From assembly GCF_000003605.2 (NCBI RefSeq), contig NW_003119324.1:1-64000 (forward strand): a DNA stretch of 64,000 nt, read 5' to 3'. The position numbers and the translations under genes were made by a program. Numbering within the stretch: the stretch's first letter is position 1; every line of letters starts with the position of its first letter. The notes beneath the pieces were generated by a model. That model was not told where the DNA came from and made no database searches. It saw only the letters and a program-made list of their open reading frames with translations. Shown one piece after another: positions 53,800 through 64,000 of the stretch. This DNA is from Saccoglossus kowalevskii. Its lineage: Eukaryota > Hemichordata > Enteropneusta > Harrimaniidae.

Positions 53800-56700
53800 G
53801 GCCTGTAGAGGTAGGGTAGCTAAGCTGAGTAGGCCAGTAGAGGTGGGGTAGGTAAGCTGAGTGGGGCAGTAGAGGTTGGGTAGGTAAGCTGTGTGGGTCT
53901 GTAAAGGTGGGGTAGGTAAGATGAGTGGGCCAGTAGAGGTGGGGTAGGTAAGCTGAGTGGGCCTGTAGAGGTGGGGTAGGTAAGCTGAGTAGGCCAGTAG
54001 AGGTGGGGTAGGTAAGCTGAGTGGGCCTGTAAAGGAGGGGTGGGTAAGCTGAGTGGGCCAGTAGAGGTGGGGTAGGTAAGCTGAGTGGGGCAGTAGAGGT
54101 TGGGTAGGTAAGCTGAGTGGACCTGTAGAGGTAGGGTAGGTAAGCTGAGTGGGCCAGTAGAGGTGGGGTAGCTAAGCTGAGTGGGCCTGTAAAGGTGGGG
54201 TGGGTAAACTGAGTGGGCCAGTAGAGGTGGGGTAGGTAAGCTGAGTGGGCCTGTAGAGGTAGGGTAGCTAAGCTGAGTAGGCCAGTAGAGGTGGGGTAGG
54301 TAAGCTGAGTGGGGCAGTAGAGGTTGGGTAGGGAAGCTGTGTGGGTCTGTAAAAGTGGGGTAGGTAAGATGAGTGGGCCAGTAGAGGTGGGGTAGGTAAG
54401 CTGAGTGGGCCTGTAGAGGTGGGGTAGGTAAGCTGAGTGAGCCTGTAAAGGTGGGGTGGGTAAGCTGAGTGGGCCAGTAGAGGTGGGGTAGGTAAGCTGA
54501 GTGGGCCAGTAGAGGTTGGGTAGGTAAGATGAGTGGGCCTGTTAAGGTGGGGTGGGTAAGCTGAGTGGGCCAGTAGATGTGGGGTAGGTAAGCTGAGTGG
54601 GCCAGTGGAGGTGGGGTAGCTAAGCTGAGTGGGCCTCTAAAGGTGGGGTGGGTAAGCTGAGTGGGCCTGTAGAGGTTGGGTAGGTAAGCTGTGTGGGCCT
54701 GTAAAGGGGGGGTAGGTAAGCTGAGTGGGCCAGTAGAGGTTGGGTAGGTAAGCTGAGTGGGCCTGTTAAGGTGGGGTAGGTAAGCTGAGTAGGCCAGTAG
54801 AGGTGGGGAAGGTAAGCTGAGTCGGCCTGTAGAGGTGGGGTATCTAAGCTGAGTGGGCCTGTAAAAGTGGGGTAGGTAAGCTGAGTGGGCCTGTAGAGGT
54901 GGGGTAGGTAAGCTGAGTTGGGCAGTAGAGGTAGGGTAGGTAAGCTGAGTGGGTCTGTAATGGTGGGAATAGGTAAGTTGAGTGTGCCAGTAGAGGTGGG
55001 GTAGGTAAGCTGAGTGGGCCAGTAGAGGTGGGGTAGGTAAGCTGAGTGGGCCAGTAGAGGTGGGGTAGGTAAGCTGAGTGGGCCAGTAGAGGTGGGGTAG
55101 GTAAGCTGAGTTGGGCAGTAGAGGTGGGGTAGGTAAGCTGAGTGGGTCTGTAAAGGTGGGGTAGCTAATCTGAGTGGGCCTGTAGAGGTGGGGTAGGTAA
55201 GCTGAGTGGGCCAGTAGAGGTGGGGTAGGTAAGCTGAGTGTGCCAGTAGAGGTGGGGTAGGTAAGCTGAGTGGGCCAGTAGAGGTGGGGTAAGTAAGCTG
55301 AGTGGGCCTGTAGAGGTGGGGTAGGTAAGCTGAGTGGGCCAGTAGAGGTGGGGTAGCTGAGCTGAGTGGGCCTGTAGAGGTAGGGTAGGTAAGCTGAGTG
55401 GGCCAGTAGAGGTGGGGTAGCTAAGTTGAGTGGGCCTGTAAAGGTGGGGTGGGTATGCTGATTGGGCCAGTAGAGGTGGGGTAGGAAATCTTAGTGGGTC
55501 TGTAGAGGTGGGGTATGTAAGCTGAGTGGGCCTGTAGAGGTGGGGTAGCTGAGCTGAGTGGGCCTGTATAGGTAGGGTAGGTAAGCTGAGTTTGCCAGTA
55601 GAGGTGGGGTAGGTAAGCTGAGTGGGCCTGTAAAGGTGGGGTGGGTAAGCTGAGTGGGCCAGTAGAGGTGGGGTAGGTAAGCTGAGTGGGCCTGTAGTGT
55701 TAGGGTAGGTAAGCTGAGTGGGCCTGTAGAGGTGGGGTGGGTAAGCTGATTGGGCCAGTAGAGGTAGGGTAGGTAAGCTGAGTGGCCCAGTAGAGGTAGG
55801 GTAGGTAAGCCTGAGTGGGCCTGTAAAGGTGGGGTAGGTAAGCTGAGTGGGCCTGTAGAGGTGGGGTAGGTAAGCTGAGTGGGCCTGTAGAGGTAGGGTA
55901 GGTAAGCTGAGTGGGCCAGTAGAGGTGGGGTAGGTAAGCTGAGTGGGCCTGTAAAGGTGGGGTGGGTAAGCTGAGTAGGCCAGTAGAGGTGGGGTAGGTA
56001 AGCTGAGTGGGCCTGTAGAGGTAGGGTAGGTAAGCTGAGTAGGCCAGTAGAGGTGGGGTAGGTAAGCTGAGTGGGGCAGTAGAGGTTGGGTAGGTAAGCT
56101 GTGTGGGTCTGTAAAGGTGGGGTAGGTAAGCTGAGTGGGCCAGTAGAGGTGGGGTAGGTAAGCTGAGTGGGCCTGTAGAGGTGGGGTAGGTAAGCTGAGT
56201 AGGCCAGTAGAGGTGGGGTAGGTAAGTTGAGTGTGCCTGTAAAGGTGGGGTGCGTAAGCTTAGTGGGCCAGTAGAGGTGGGGTAGGTAAGCTGAGTGGGG
56301 CAGTAGAGGTGGGGTAGCTAAGCTGGGTGGGCCTGTAGATGTAGGGTAGCTAAGCTGAGTAGGCCAGTAGTGGTGGGTAGGTAAGCTGAGTGGGGCAGTA
56401 GAGGTTGGGTAGGCAAGCTGTGTGGGTCTGTAAAGGTGGGGTAGGTAAGATGAGTGGGCCAGTAGAGGTGGGGTAGGTAAGCTGAGTGGGCCTGTAGAGG
56501 TGGGGTAGGTAAGCTGAGTAGGCCAGTAGAGGTGGGGTAGGTAAGCTGAGTGGGCCTGTAAAGGAGGGGTGGGTAAGCTGAGTGGGCCAGTAGAGGTGGG
56601 GTAGGTAAGCTGAGTGGGGCAGTAGAGGTTGGGTAGGTAAGCTGAGTGGACCTGTAGAGGTAGGGTAGGTAAGCTGAGTGGGCCAGTAGAGGTGGGGTAG

Positions 56701-57155
56701 CTAAGCTGAGTGGGCCTGTAAAGGTGGGGTGGGTAAACTGAGTGGGCCAGTAGAGGTGGGGTAGGTAAGCTGAGTGGGCCTGTAGAGGTAGGGTAGCTAA
56801 GCTGAGTAGGCCAGTAGAGGTGGGGTAGGTAAGCTGAGTGGGGCAGTAGAGGTTGGGTAGGGAAGCTGTGTGGGTCTGTAAAAGTGGGGTAGGTAAGATG
56901 AGTGGGCCAGTAGAGGTGGGGTAGGTAAGCTGAGTGGGCCTGTAGAGGTGGGGTAGGTAAGCTGAGTGAGCCTGTAAAGGTGGGGTGGGTAAGCTGAGTG
57001 GGCCAGTAGAGGTGGGGTAGGTAAGCTGAGTGGGCCAGTAGAGGTTGGGTAGGTAAGATGAGTGGGCCTGTTAAGGTGGGGTGGGTAAGCTGAGTGGGCC
57101 AGTAGATGTGGGGTAGGTAAGCTGAGTGGGCCAGTGGAGGTGGGGTAGCTGAGCT
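53800..57155 (+). repeat. Type-2 HOR, two copies 2,529 bp apart
   Basis: The marks AAGATGAG (53919 and 56448), GGGAAGCTGTG (54331 and 56860), AAGATGAG before CTGTTAAGG (54527 and 57056) and GCCAGTGGAGG (54601 and 57130) all lie 2,529 bp apart (79 monomers plus 1). Homology covers about 53,830-54,620 and 56,360-57,150. Between them are the copy of 9.3-10.3 kb (offset 45,186) and the third copy of the CTGATTGGG block. Confidence 0.8.
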
Positions 57156-58110
57156 GAGTGGGCCTGTAGTGGTGGGATAGGTAAGCTGAGTGGGCCAGTA
57201 GAGGTTGGCTAGCTGAGCTGAGTGGGCCTGTAGAGGTGGGGTAGCTAAGCTGAGTGGGCCTGTAAAGGTGGGGTGGGTAAGCTGAGTGGGCCAGTAGAGG
57301 TGGGGTAGGTAAGCTGAGTGGGCCTGTAGAGGTAGGGTAGCTAAGCTGAGTAGGCCAGTAGAGGTGGGGTAGGTAATCTGAGTGGGGCAGTAGAGGTTGG
57401 GTAGGTAAGCTGTGGGGGCCTGTAAAGGTGGGGTAGGTAAGTTGAGTGGGCCAGTAGAGGTGGGGTAGGTAAGCTGAGTGGGCCTGTAGAGGTGGGGTAG
57501 GTAAGCTAAGTAGGCCAGTAGAGGTGGGGTAGGTAAGCTGAGTGGGCCTGTAAAGGTGGGGTGGGTAAGCTGAGTGGGCCAGTAGAGGTGGGGTAGCTGA
57601 GCTGAGTGGGCCTGTAGTGGTGGGATAGGTAAGCTGAGTGGGCCAGTAGAGGTGGGGTAGCTGAGCTGAGTGGGCCAGTAGAGGTGGGGTAGGTAAGCTG
57701 AGTGGGCCTGTAGAGGTGGGGTAGGTAAGCTGAGTAGGCCAGTAGAGGTGGGGTAGGTAAGCTGAGTGTGCCAGTAGAGGTGGGGTAGGTAAGCTGAATG
57801 GGCCAGTAGAGGTGGGGTAGGTAAGCTGAGTGGGCCTGTAGAGGTGGGGTATTTAAGCTGAGTGGGCCAGTAGAGGTGGGGTAGCTGAGCTGAGTGGGCC
57901 TGTAGAGGTAGGGTAGGTAAGCTGAGTGGGCCAGTAGAGGTGGGGTAGCTAAGCTGAGTGGGCCTGTAAAGGTGGGGTGGGTAAGCTGAGTGGGCCAGTA
58001 GAGGTGGGGTAGGTAAGCTGAGTGGGCCTGTAGAGGTAGGGTAGCTAAGCTGAGTAGGCCAGTAGAGGTGGGGTAGGTAAGTTGAGTGGGGCAGTAGAGG
58101 TTGGGTAGGT
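57156..58110 (+). repeat. Fourth copy of the 448-bp unit block
   Basis: GTAGTGGTGGGATAGG monomers start at 57160 and 57608, one 448-bp unit. GTTGGCTAGC and CTGTGGGGGCC are retained, as at 7.1, 18.4 and 27.1 kb. TATTTAAG follows near 57,850. Confidence 0.8.
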
Positions 58111-60422
58111 AAGCTGAGTGGGCCAGTAGAGGTGGGGTAGCTAAGCTGAGTGGGCCTGTAAAGGTAGGGTGGGTAAGCTGAGTGGGCCAGTAGAGGTGGG
58201 GTAGGTAAGCTGAGTGGGCCTGTAAAGGTGGGGTGGGTAAGATGAGTGGGCCAGTAGAGGTGGGGTAGGTAAGCTGAGTTGGCCTGTAGAGGTGGGGTAT
58301 TTAAGCTGAGTGGGCCAGTAGAGGTGGGGTAGCTGAGCTGAGCGGGCCTGTAGAGGTAGGGTAGGTAAGCTGAGTGGGCCAGTAAAGGTGGGGTAGCTAA
58401 GCTGAGTGGGCCTGTAGAGGTAGGGTAGGTAAGCTGAGTAGGCCAGTAGAGGTGGGGTAGCTAAGCTGAGTGGGCCTGTAAAGGTAGGGTGGGTAAGCTG
58501 AGTGGGCCAGTAGAGGTGGGGTAGGTAAGCTGAGTGGGCCTGTAAAGGTGGGGTGGGTAAGATGAGTGGGCCAGTAGAGGTGGGGTAGGTAAGCTGAGTG
58601 GGCCTGTAGTGGTAGGGTAGGTAGCTGAGTGGGCCAGTAGAGGTGGGGTAGCTAAGCTGAGTGGGCCTGCAAAGGTGGGGTGGGTAAGCTGAGTAGGCCA
58701 GTAGAGGTGGGGTAGGTAAGCTGAGTGGGCCTGTAGAGGTAGGGTAGCTAAGCTGAGTAGGCCAGTAGAGGAGGGGTAGGTAAGCTGAGTGGGCCAGTAG
58801 AGGTGGGGTAGGTAAGCTGAGTGGGCCTGTAGAGGTGGGGTAGGTATGCTGAGTAGGCCAGTAGAGGTGGGGTAGGTAAGTTGAGTGGGCCTGTAAAGGT
58901 GGGGTGGGTAAGCTTAGTGGGCCAGTAGAGGTGGGGTAGGTAAGCTGAGTGGGGCAGTAGAGGTGGGGTAGCTAAGCTGAGTGGGCCTGAAAAGGTGGGG
59001 TGGGTAAGCTGAGTGGGCCAGTAGAGGTGGGGTAGGTAAGCTGAGTGGGCCTGTAGAGGTAGGGTAGCTAAGCTGAGTAGGCCAGTAGAGGTGGGGTAGG
59101 TAAGCTGAGTGGGGCAGTAGAGGTTGTGTAGGTAAGCTGTGTGGGTCTGTAAAGGTGGGGTAGGTAAGCTGAGTGGGCCAGTAGAGGTGGGGTAGGTAAG
59201 CTGAGTGGGCCTGTAGAGGTGGGGTAGGTAAGCTGAGTAGGCCAGTAGAGGTGGGGTAGGTAAGCTGAATGGGCCTGTAAAGGAGGGGTGGGTAAGCTGA
59301 GTGGGCCAGTAGAGGTGGGGTAGGTAAGCTGAGTGAGCCTGTAAAGGTGGGGTGGGTAAGCTGAGTGGGCCAGTAGAGGTGGGGTAGGTAAGCTGAGTGG
59401 GGCAGTAGAGGTTGGGTAGGTAAGCTGAGTGGGCCTGTAAAGGTGGGGTAGGTAAGCTGAGTGGGCCAGTAGAGGTGGGGTAGGTAAGCTGAGTGGGCCT
59501 GTAGAGGTGGAGTAGGTAAGCTGAGTGGGCCTGTAAAGGTGGGGTAGGTAAGCTGAATGGGCCTGTAGAGGTGGGGTAGGTAAGCTGAGTGGGCCAGTAG
59601 AGGTGGGGTAGCTGAGCTGAGTGGGCCTGTAGAGGTAGGGTAGGTAAGCTGAGTGGGCCAGTAAAGGTGGGGTAGGTAAGCTGAGTGGGCCTGTAAAGGT
59701 GGAGTGGGTAAGCAGAGTGGGCCAGTAGAGGTGGGGTAGGTAAGCTGAGTGGGCCTGTAGAGGTAGGGTAGCTAAGCTGAGTAGGCCAGTAGAGGTGGGG
59801 TAGGTAAGTTGAGTGGGGCAGTAGAGGTTGGGTAGGTCAGCTGAGTGGGCCAGTAGAGGTGGGGTAGGTAAGCTGAGTGGGCCTGTAGAGGTGGGGTAGG
59901 TAAGCTGAGTAGGCCAGTAGAGGTGGGGTAGGTAAGCTGAGTGGGCCAGTAGTGGTGGGGTAGGTAAGCTTAGTGGGCCTGTAGAGGTGGGGTATGTAAG
60001 CTGAGTGGGCCTGAAGAGGTGGGGTAGCTGAGCTGAGTGGGCCTGTAGAGGTAGGGTAGGTAAGCTGAGTGGGCCAGTAGAGGTGGGGTAGCTAAGCTGA
60101 GTGGGCTTGTAAAGGTAGGGTGGGTAAGCTGAGTGGGCCAGTAGAGGTGGGGTAGGTAAGCTGAGTGGGCCTGTAAAGGTGGGGTTTGTAAGCTGAGTGG
60201 GCCAGTAGAGGTGGGGTAGGTAAGCTGAGTGGGCCTGTAGTGGAAGGGTAGGTAAGCTGAGTGGGCCAGTAGAGGTGGGGTAGCTAAGCTGAGTGGGCCT
60301 GCAAAGGTGGGGTGGGTAAGCTGAGTAGGCCAGTAGGGGTGGGGTAGGTAAGCTGAGTGGGCCTGTAGAGGTAGGGTAGCTAAGCTGAGTGGGCCAGTAG
60401 AGGTGGGTTAGGTAAGCTGAGT
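58111..60422 (+). repeat. HOR copies, no other content
   Basis: About 58,140-58,620 repeats a short module twice: GTAAGATGAG after GGTGGGGTGGG occurs near 58,240 and 58,560. It then follows prototype order through CTGCAAAGG (58663), AGGTTGTG (about 59,112), GAGCCTG (about 59,336), GTAAGCAGAG (about 59,710) and GTAGTGGTGG (about 59,948). Confidence 0.7.
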
Positions 60423-60646
60423 GGGCCAGTAGATGTGGGGTAGGTAAGCTGAGTGGGCCTGTAGAGGTGGGGTAGGTAAGCTGAGTGGGCCAGTAGAGGT
60501 GGGGTAGGTAAGCTGAGTGGGCCTGTAGAGGTGGGGTAGGTAAGCTGAGTGGGCCAGTAGAGGTGGGGTAGGTAAGCTGAGTGGGCCTGTAGAGGTGGGG
60601 TAGGTAAGCTGAGTGGGCCAGTAGAGGTGGGGTAGGTAAGCTGAGT
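60423..60646 (+). repeat. Strict 64-bp dimer run (CCAG / CCTG alternation)
   Basis: Seven monomers starting at 60423, 60455, 60487, 60519, 60551, 60583 and 60615 alternate CCAG, CCTG, CCAG and so on. Their cores are otherwise identical except GTAGATGTGG in the first. This is the cleanest example of the two-monomer rhythm that underlies much of the array. Confidence 0.85.
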
Positions 60647-61580
60647 GGGCCTGCAAAGGTGGGGTAGGTAAGCTGAGTGGGCCAGTAGAGGTGGGGTAGG
60701 TAAGCTGAGTGGGCCTGTAGAGGTAGGGTAGGTAAGCTGAGTAGGCCAGTAGAGGTGGGGTAGGTAAGCTGAGTGGGCCAGTAGAGGTGGGGTAGGTAAG
60801 CTGAGTGGGCCTGTAGAGGTGGGGTAGGTAAGATGAGTCGGCCAGTAGAGGTGGGGTAGGTAAGTTGAGTGGGCCTGTAAAGGTGGGGTGGGTAAGCTTA
60901 GTGGGCCAGTAGAGGTGGGGTAGGTAAGCTGAGTGGGGCAGTAGAGGTGGGGTAGCTAAGCTGAGTGGGCCTGTAAAGGTGGGTTGGGTAAGCTGAGTGG
61001 GCCAGTAGAGGTGGGGTAGGTAAGCTGAGTGGGCCTGTAGAGGTAGGGTAGCTAACCTGAGTAGGCCAGTAGAGGTGGGGTAGGTAAGCTGAGTGGGGCA
61101 GTAGAGGTTGTGTAGGTAAGCTGTGTGGGTCTGTAAAGGTGGGGTAGGTAAGCTGAGTGGGCCAGTAGAGGTGGGGTAGGTAAGCTGAGTGGGCCTGTAG
61201 AGGTGGGGTAGGTAAGCTGAGTAGGCCAGTAGAGGTGGGGTAGGTAAGCTGAGTGGGCCTGTAAAGGAGGGGTAGGTAAGCTGAGTGGGCCAGTAGAGGT
61301 GGGGTAGGTAAGCTGAGTGGGCCTGTAAAGGTGGGGTGGGTAAGCTGAGTGGGCCAGTAGAGGTGGGGTAGGTAAGCTGAGTGGGGCAGTAGAGGTTGGG
61401 TAGGTAAGCTGTGTGGGCCTGTAAAGGTGGGGTAGGTAAGCTGAGTGGGCCAGTAGAGGTGGGGTAGGTAAGCTGAGTGGGCCTGTAGAGGTGGAGTAGG
61501 TAAGCTGAGTGGGCCTGAAAAGGTGGGGTAGGTAAACTGAGTAGGCCTGTACAGGTGGGGTAGGTAAGCTGAGTAGGCCA
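60647..61580 (+). repeat. Partner of the 37.75-38.69 kb segment
   Basis: Carries AGATGAGTCGGCC, GGGTTGGGTAAG and GCTAACCTGAG at offset 22,890 from the first copy, and ends in the CTGAAAAGG / GTAAACTGAG / CTGTACAGG series. It lacks the extra A found at about 38,563. Confidence 0.85.
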
Positions 61581-64000
61581 GTAGAGGTGGGGTAGGTAAG
61601 CTGAGTGGGCCAGTAGTGGTGGGGTAGGTAAGCTTAGTGGGCCTGTAGAGGTGGGGTATGTAAGCTGAGTGGGCCTGTAGAGGTGGGGTAGCTGAGCTGA
61701 GTGGGCCAGTAGAGGTGGGGTAGCTGAGCTGAGTGGGCCTGTAGAGGTAGGGTAGGTAAGCTGAGTGGGCCAGTAGAGGTGGGGTAGGTAAGCTGAGTAG
61801 GCCAGTAGAGGTGGGGTAGGTAAGCTGAGTGGGCCTGTAAAGGAGGGGTAGGTAAGCTGAGTGGGCCAGTAGAGGTGGGGTAGGTAAGCTGAGTGGGCCT
61901 GTAAAGGTGGGGTGGGTAAGCTGAGTGGGCCAGTAGAGGTGGGGTAGGTAAGCTGAGTCTGGCAGTAGAGGTTGGGTAGGTAAGCTGTGTGGGCCTGTAA
62001 CGGTGGGGTAGGTAAGCTGAGTGGGCCAGTAGAGGTGGGGTAGGTAAGCTGAGTGGGCCTGTAGAGGTGGAGTAGGTAAGCTGAGTGGGCCTGAAAAGGT
62101 GGGGTAGGTAAACTGAGTAGGCCTATACAGGTGGGGTAGGTAAGCTGAGTAGGCCAGTAGAGGTGGGGTAGGTAAGCTGAGTGGGCCAGTAGTGGTGGGG
62201 TAGGTAAGCTTAGTGGGCCTGTAGAGGTGGGGTATGTAAGCTGAGTGGGCCTGTAGAGGTGGGTTGCTGAGCTGAGTGGCCCTGTAGAGGTAGGGTAGGT
62301 AAGCTGAGTGGGCCAGTAGAGGTGGGTAGGTAAGCTGAGTGGGCCTGTAGAGGTGGGGTAGGTAAGCTGAGTAGGCCAGTAGAGGTGGGGTAGGTAAGTT
62401 GAGTGGGCCTGTAAAGGTGGGGTGGGTAAGCTTAGTGGGCCAGTAGAGGTGGGGTAGGTAAGCTGAGTGGGGCAGTAGAGGTGGGGTAGCTAAGCTGAGT
62501 GGGCCTGTAAAGGTGGGGTGGGTAAGCTGAGTGGGCCAGTAGAGGTGGGGTAGGTAAGCTGAGTGGGCCTGTAGAGGTAGGGTAGCTACGCTGAGTAGGC
62601 CAGTAGAGGTGGGGTAGGTAAGCTGAGTGGGGCAGTAGAGGTTGTGTAGGTAAGCTGTGTGGGTCTGTAAAGGTGGGGTAGGTAAGCTGAGTGGGCCAGT
62701 AGAGGTGGGGTAGGTAAGCTGAGTGGGCCTGTAGAGGTGGGGTAGGTAAGCTGAGTAGGCCAGTAGAGGTGGGGTAGGTAAGCTCAATGGGCCTGTAAAG
62801 GAGGGGTGGGTAAGCTGAGTGGGCCAGTAGATGTGGGGTAGGTAAGCTGAGTGAGCCTGTAAAGGTGGGGTGGGTAAGCTGAGTGGGCCAGTAGAGGTGG
62901 AGTAGGTAAGCTGAGTGGGCCTGTAAAGGTGGGGTAGGTAAACTGAGTAGGCCTGTAGAGGTGGGGTAGGTAAGCTGAGTAGGCCAGTAGAGGTGGGGTA
63001 GGTAAGCTGAGTGGGCCAGTAGAGGTGGGGTAGGTAAGCTGAATGGGCCAGTAGAGGTGGGGTAGGTAAGCTGAGTGGGCCAGTAGAGGTGGGGTATTTA
63101 AGCTGAGTGGGCCAGTAGAGGTGGGGTAGCTGAGCTGAGCGGGCCTGTAGAGGTAGGGTAGGTAAGCTGAGTGGGCCAGTAAAGGTGGGGTAGCTAAGCT
63201 TAGTGGGCCTGTAAAGGTGGAGTGGGTAAGCAGAGTGGGCCAGTAGAGGTGGGGTCGGTAAGCTGAGTGGGCCTGTAGAGGTAGGGTAGCTAAGCTGAGT
63301 AGGCCAGTAGAGGTGGGGTAGGTAAGTTGAGTGGGGCAGTAGAGGTTGGGTAGGTAAGCTGAGTGGGCCAGTAGAGGTGGGGTAGGTAAGCTGAGTGGGC
63401 CTGTAGAGGTGGGGTAGGTAAGCTGAGTGGGCCTGTAAAGGTGGGGTGGGTAAGCTGAGTGGGCCAGTAGAGGTGGGGTAGGTAAGCTGAGTGGGCCTGT
63501 AGTGGTAGGGTAGGTAAGCTGAGTGGGCCAGTAGAGGTGGGGTAGCTAAGCTGAGTGGGCCTGCAAAGGTGGGGTGGGTAAGCTGAGTAGGCCAGTAGAG
63601 GTGGGGTAGGTAAGCTGAGTGGGCCTGTAGAGGTAGGGTAGCTAAGCTGAGTAGGCCAGTAGAGGTGGGGTAGGTAAGCTGAGTGGGCCAGTAGAGGTGG
63701 GGTAGGTAAGCTGAGTGGGCCTGTAGAGGTGGGGTAGGTAAGCTGAGTGGGCCTGTAGAGGTAGGGTAGCTAAGCTGAGTAGGCCAGTAGAGGTGGGGTA
63801 GGTAAGCTGAGTGGGGCAGTAGAGGTTGTGTAGGTAAGCTGTGTGGGTCTGTAAAGGTGGGGTAGGTAAGCTGAGTGGGCCAGTAGAGGTGGGGTAGGTA
63901 AGCTGAGTGGGCCTGTAGAGGTGGGGTAGGTAAGCTGAGTAGGCCAGTAGAGGTGGGGTAGGTAAGCTGAATGGGCCTGTAAAGGAGGGGTGGGTAAGCT
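61581..64000 (+). repeat. HOR copies to the window edge
   Basis: Includes a second CTGAAAAGG / CTATACAGG series near 62,091-62,130, GTGGCCCTG near 62,277 (shared with 25.87 and 33.68 kb), GTAAGCTCAATGGG near 62,780, TATTTAAG near 63,094, GTAAGCAGAG near 63,224, CTGCAAAGG near 63,560 and AGGTTGTG near 63,825. The last full unit starts at 63973 and is cut by the window end, so the array continues. Confidence 0.7.

Larger units (their letters stand above)
1..64000 (+). repeat. 32-bp tandem satellite array filling the window
   Basis: Every line of the window is built from a 32-base unit: GGGCC(A/T)GTAG at unit positions 1-10, AGGTGGGG at 11-18 and TAGGTAAGCTGAGT at 19-32. All copies run in the same orientation and I saw no inversion. 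About 2,000 units fit. Base content of the consensus is G16 A7 T6 C3, so the + strand is strongly G-rich and has no CpG. Unit phase (start minus 1, modulo 32) is 0 at base 1, 7 at 13992, 16 at 22065, 22 at 30071, 30 at 40095, 5 at 48742, 6 at 58663 and 4 at 63973. Net indels are therefore few. No gene, RNA gene, transposon or unique spacer interrupts it, and it continues past both edges. I do not recognise the satellite family or the species. A eukaryotic heterochromatic or subtelomeric location is inference. Confidence 0.98.

Noticed and set aside
60408-60656. 82-codon open frame on the - strand
   Set aside because: It covers the strict dimer run only and is pure repeat translation.
60898-62787. 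629-codon open frame on the - strand
   Set aside because: Same repeat-derived peptide as the frame at 40-42 kb, running through several HOR blocks. Its length reflects local absence of in-frame variant stops.
1-64000. CRISPR array
   Set aside because: Period is close to a CRISPR repeat length, but units abut directly with no unique spacers, no leader and no cas genes.
1-64000. Telomere repeat
   Set aside because: The G-rich strand has GGGGTAGG, but the 32-bp period and the variant structure do not match known short telomeric repeats. A subtelomeric location remains possible and untested.
1-64000. Immunoglobulin switch region
   Set aside because: GGGGT, AGCT and GAGCTGAG motifs are present. 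However, 64 kb of 32-bp units in a nested HOR without any exon is far longer and more regular than known switch regions.
1-64000. Canonical G-quadruplex sites in each unit
   Set aside because: GGG and GGGG tracts are separated by 11 and 14 bases, longer than the usual 7-base loop limit. Only weak two-layer forms (GG, GG, GGGG, GG) fit, so I did not annotate sites.

Overview
The whole 64,000-base window is one uninterrupted tandem satellite (minisatellite) array. I can support no protein gene, RNA gene, transposon, CRISPR array or stretch of unique sequence. The repeat unit is 32 bp. On the + strand it reads GGGCC(A/T)GTAG (positions 1-10), AGGTGGGG (11-18), TAGGTAAGCTGAGT (19-32). About 2,000 copies lie head to tail in one orientation, and both window edges cut through the array, so the real array is longer. 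The consensus has about 50% G and 9% C on the + strand, no CpG, and one AluI site (AGCT) per unit.

A long, pure, one-orientation satellite with ordered monomer variants suggests eukaryotic heterochromatin (pericentromeric, subtelomeric or an expanded minisatellite). I cannot name the species or chromosome position, and nothing here looks bacterial.

The monomers are not a random mix. A limited set of variants recurs in a fixed order. They differ mainly at position 1 (G/A), 4-6 (CCA, CCT, GCA, TCT), 10 (G/A), 15 (G/A/T), 20 (A/G), 22 (G/C), and 27-31. The clearest full 'sentence' is 97-1953: 58 monomers, about 1.86 kb, a higher-order repeat (HOR). Parts of it recur through most of the window. 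A second ordered family, marked by AAGATGAG, CTGTTAAGG and GGGAATAGG, appears near 3.4-5.4, 9.0-10.1, 11.2-12.4, 30.9-31.9, 45.1-45.7 and 53.8-57.1 kb.

On top of this lie nested tandem duplications in whole-monomer steps: 192, 288, 352, 416, 448, 576 and 608 bp (6, 9, 11, 13, 14, 18 and 19 monomers). There are also long-distance block copies at constant offsets (for example 8,678, 21,235, 22,890, 33,502 and 49,733 bp). This is the pattern expected from repeated unequal exchange or replication slippage. Two short zones (24.43-24.63 and 45.5-46.4 kb) are unusually irregular.

The open reading frames that appear, up to 678 codons on the - strand, are by-products. The consensus - strand has no stop triplet in any frame, and because 32 is not a multiple of 3 the frame rotates from monomer to monomer. 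I treat them as non-coding. No set of genes acts together here; the biology of interest is array structure and evolution.
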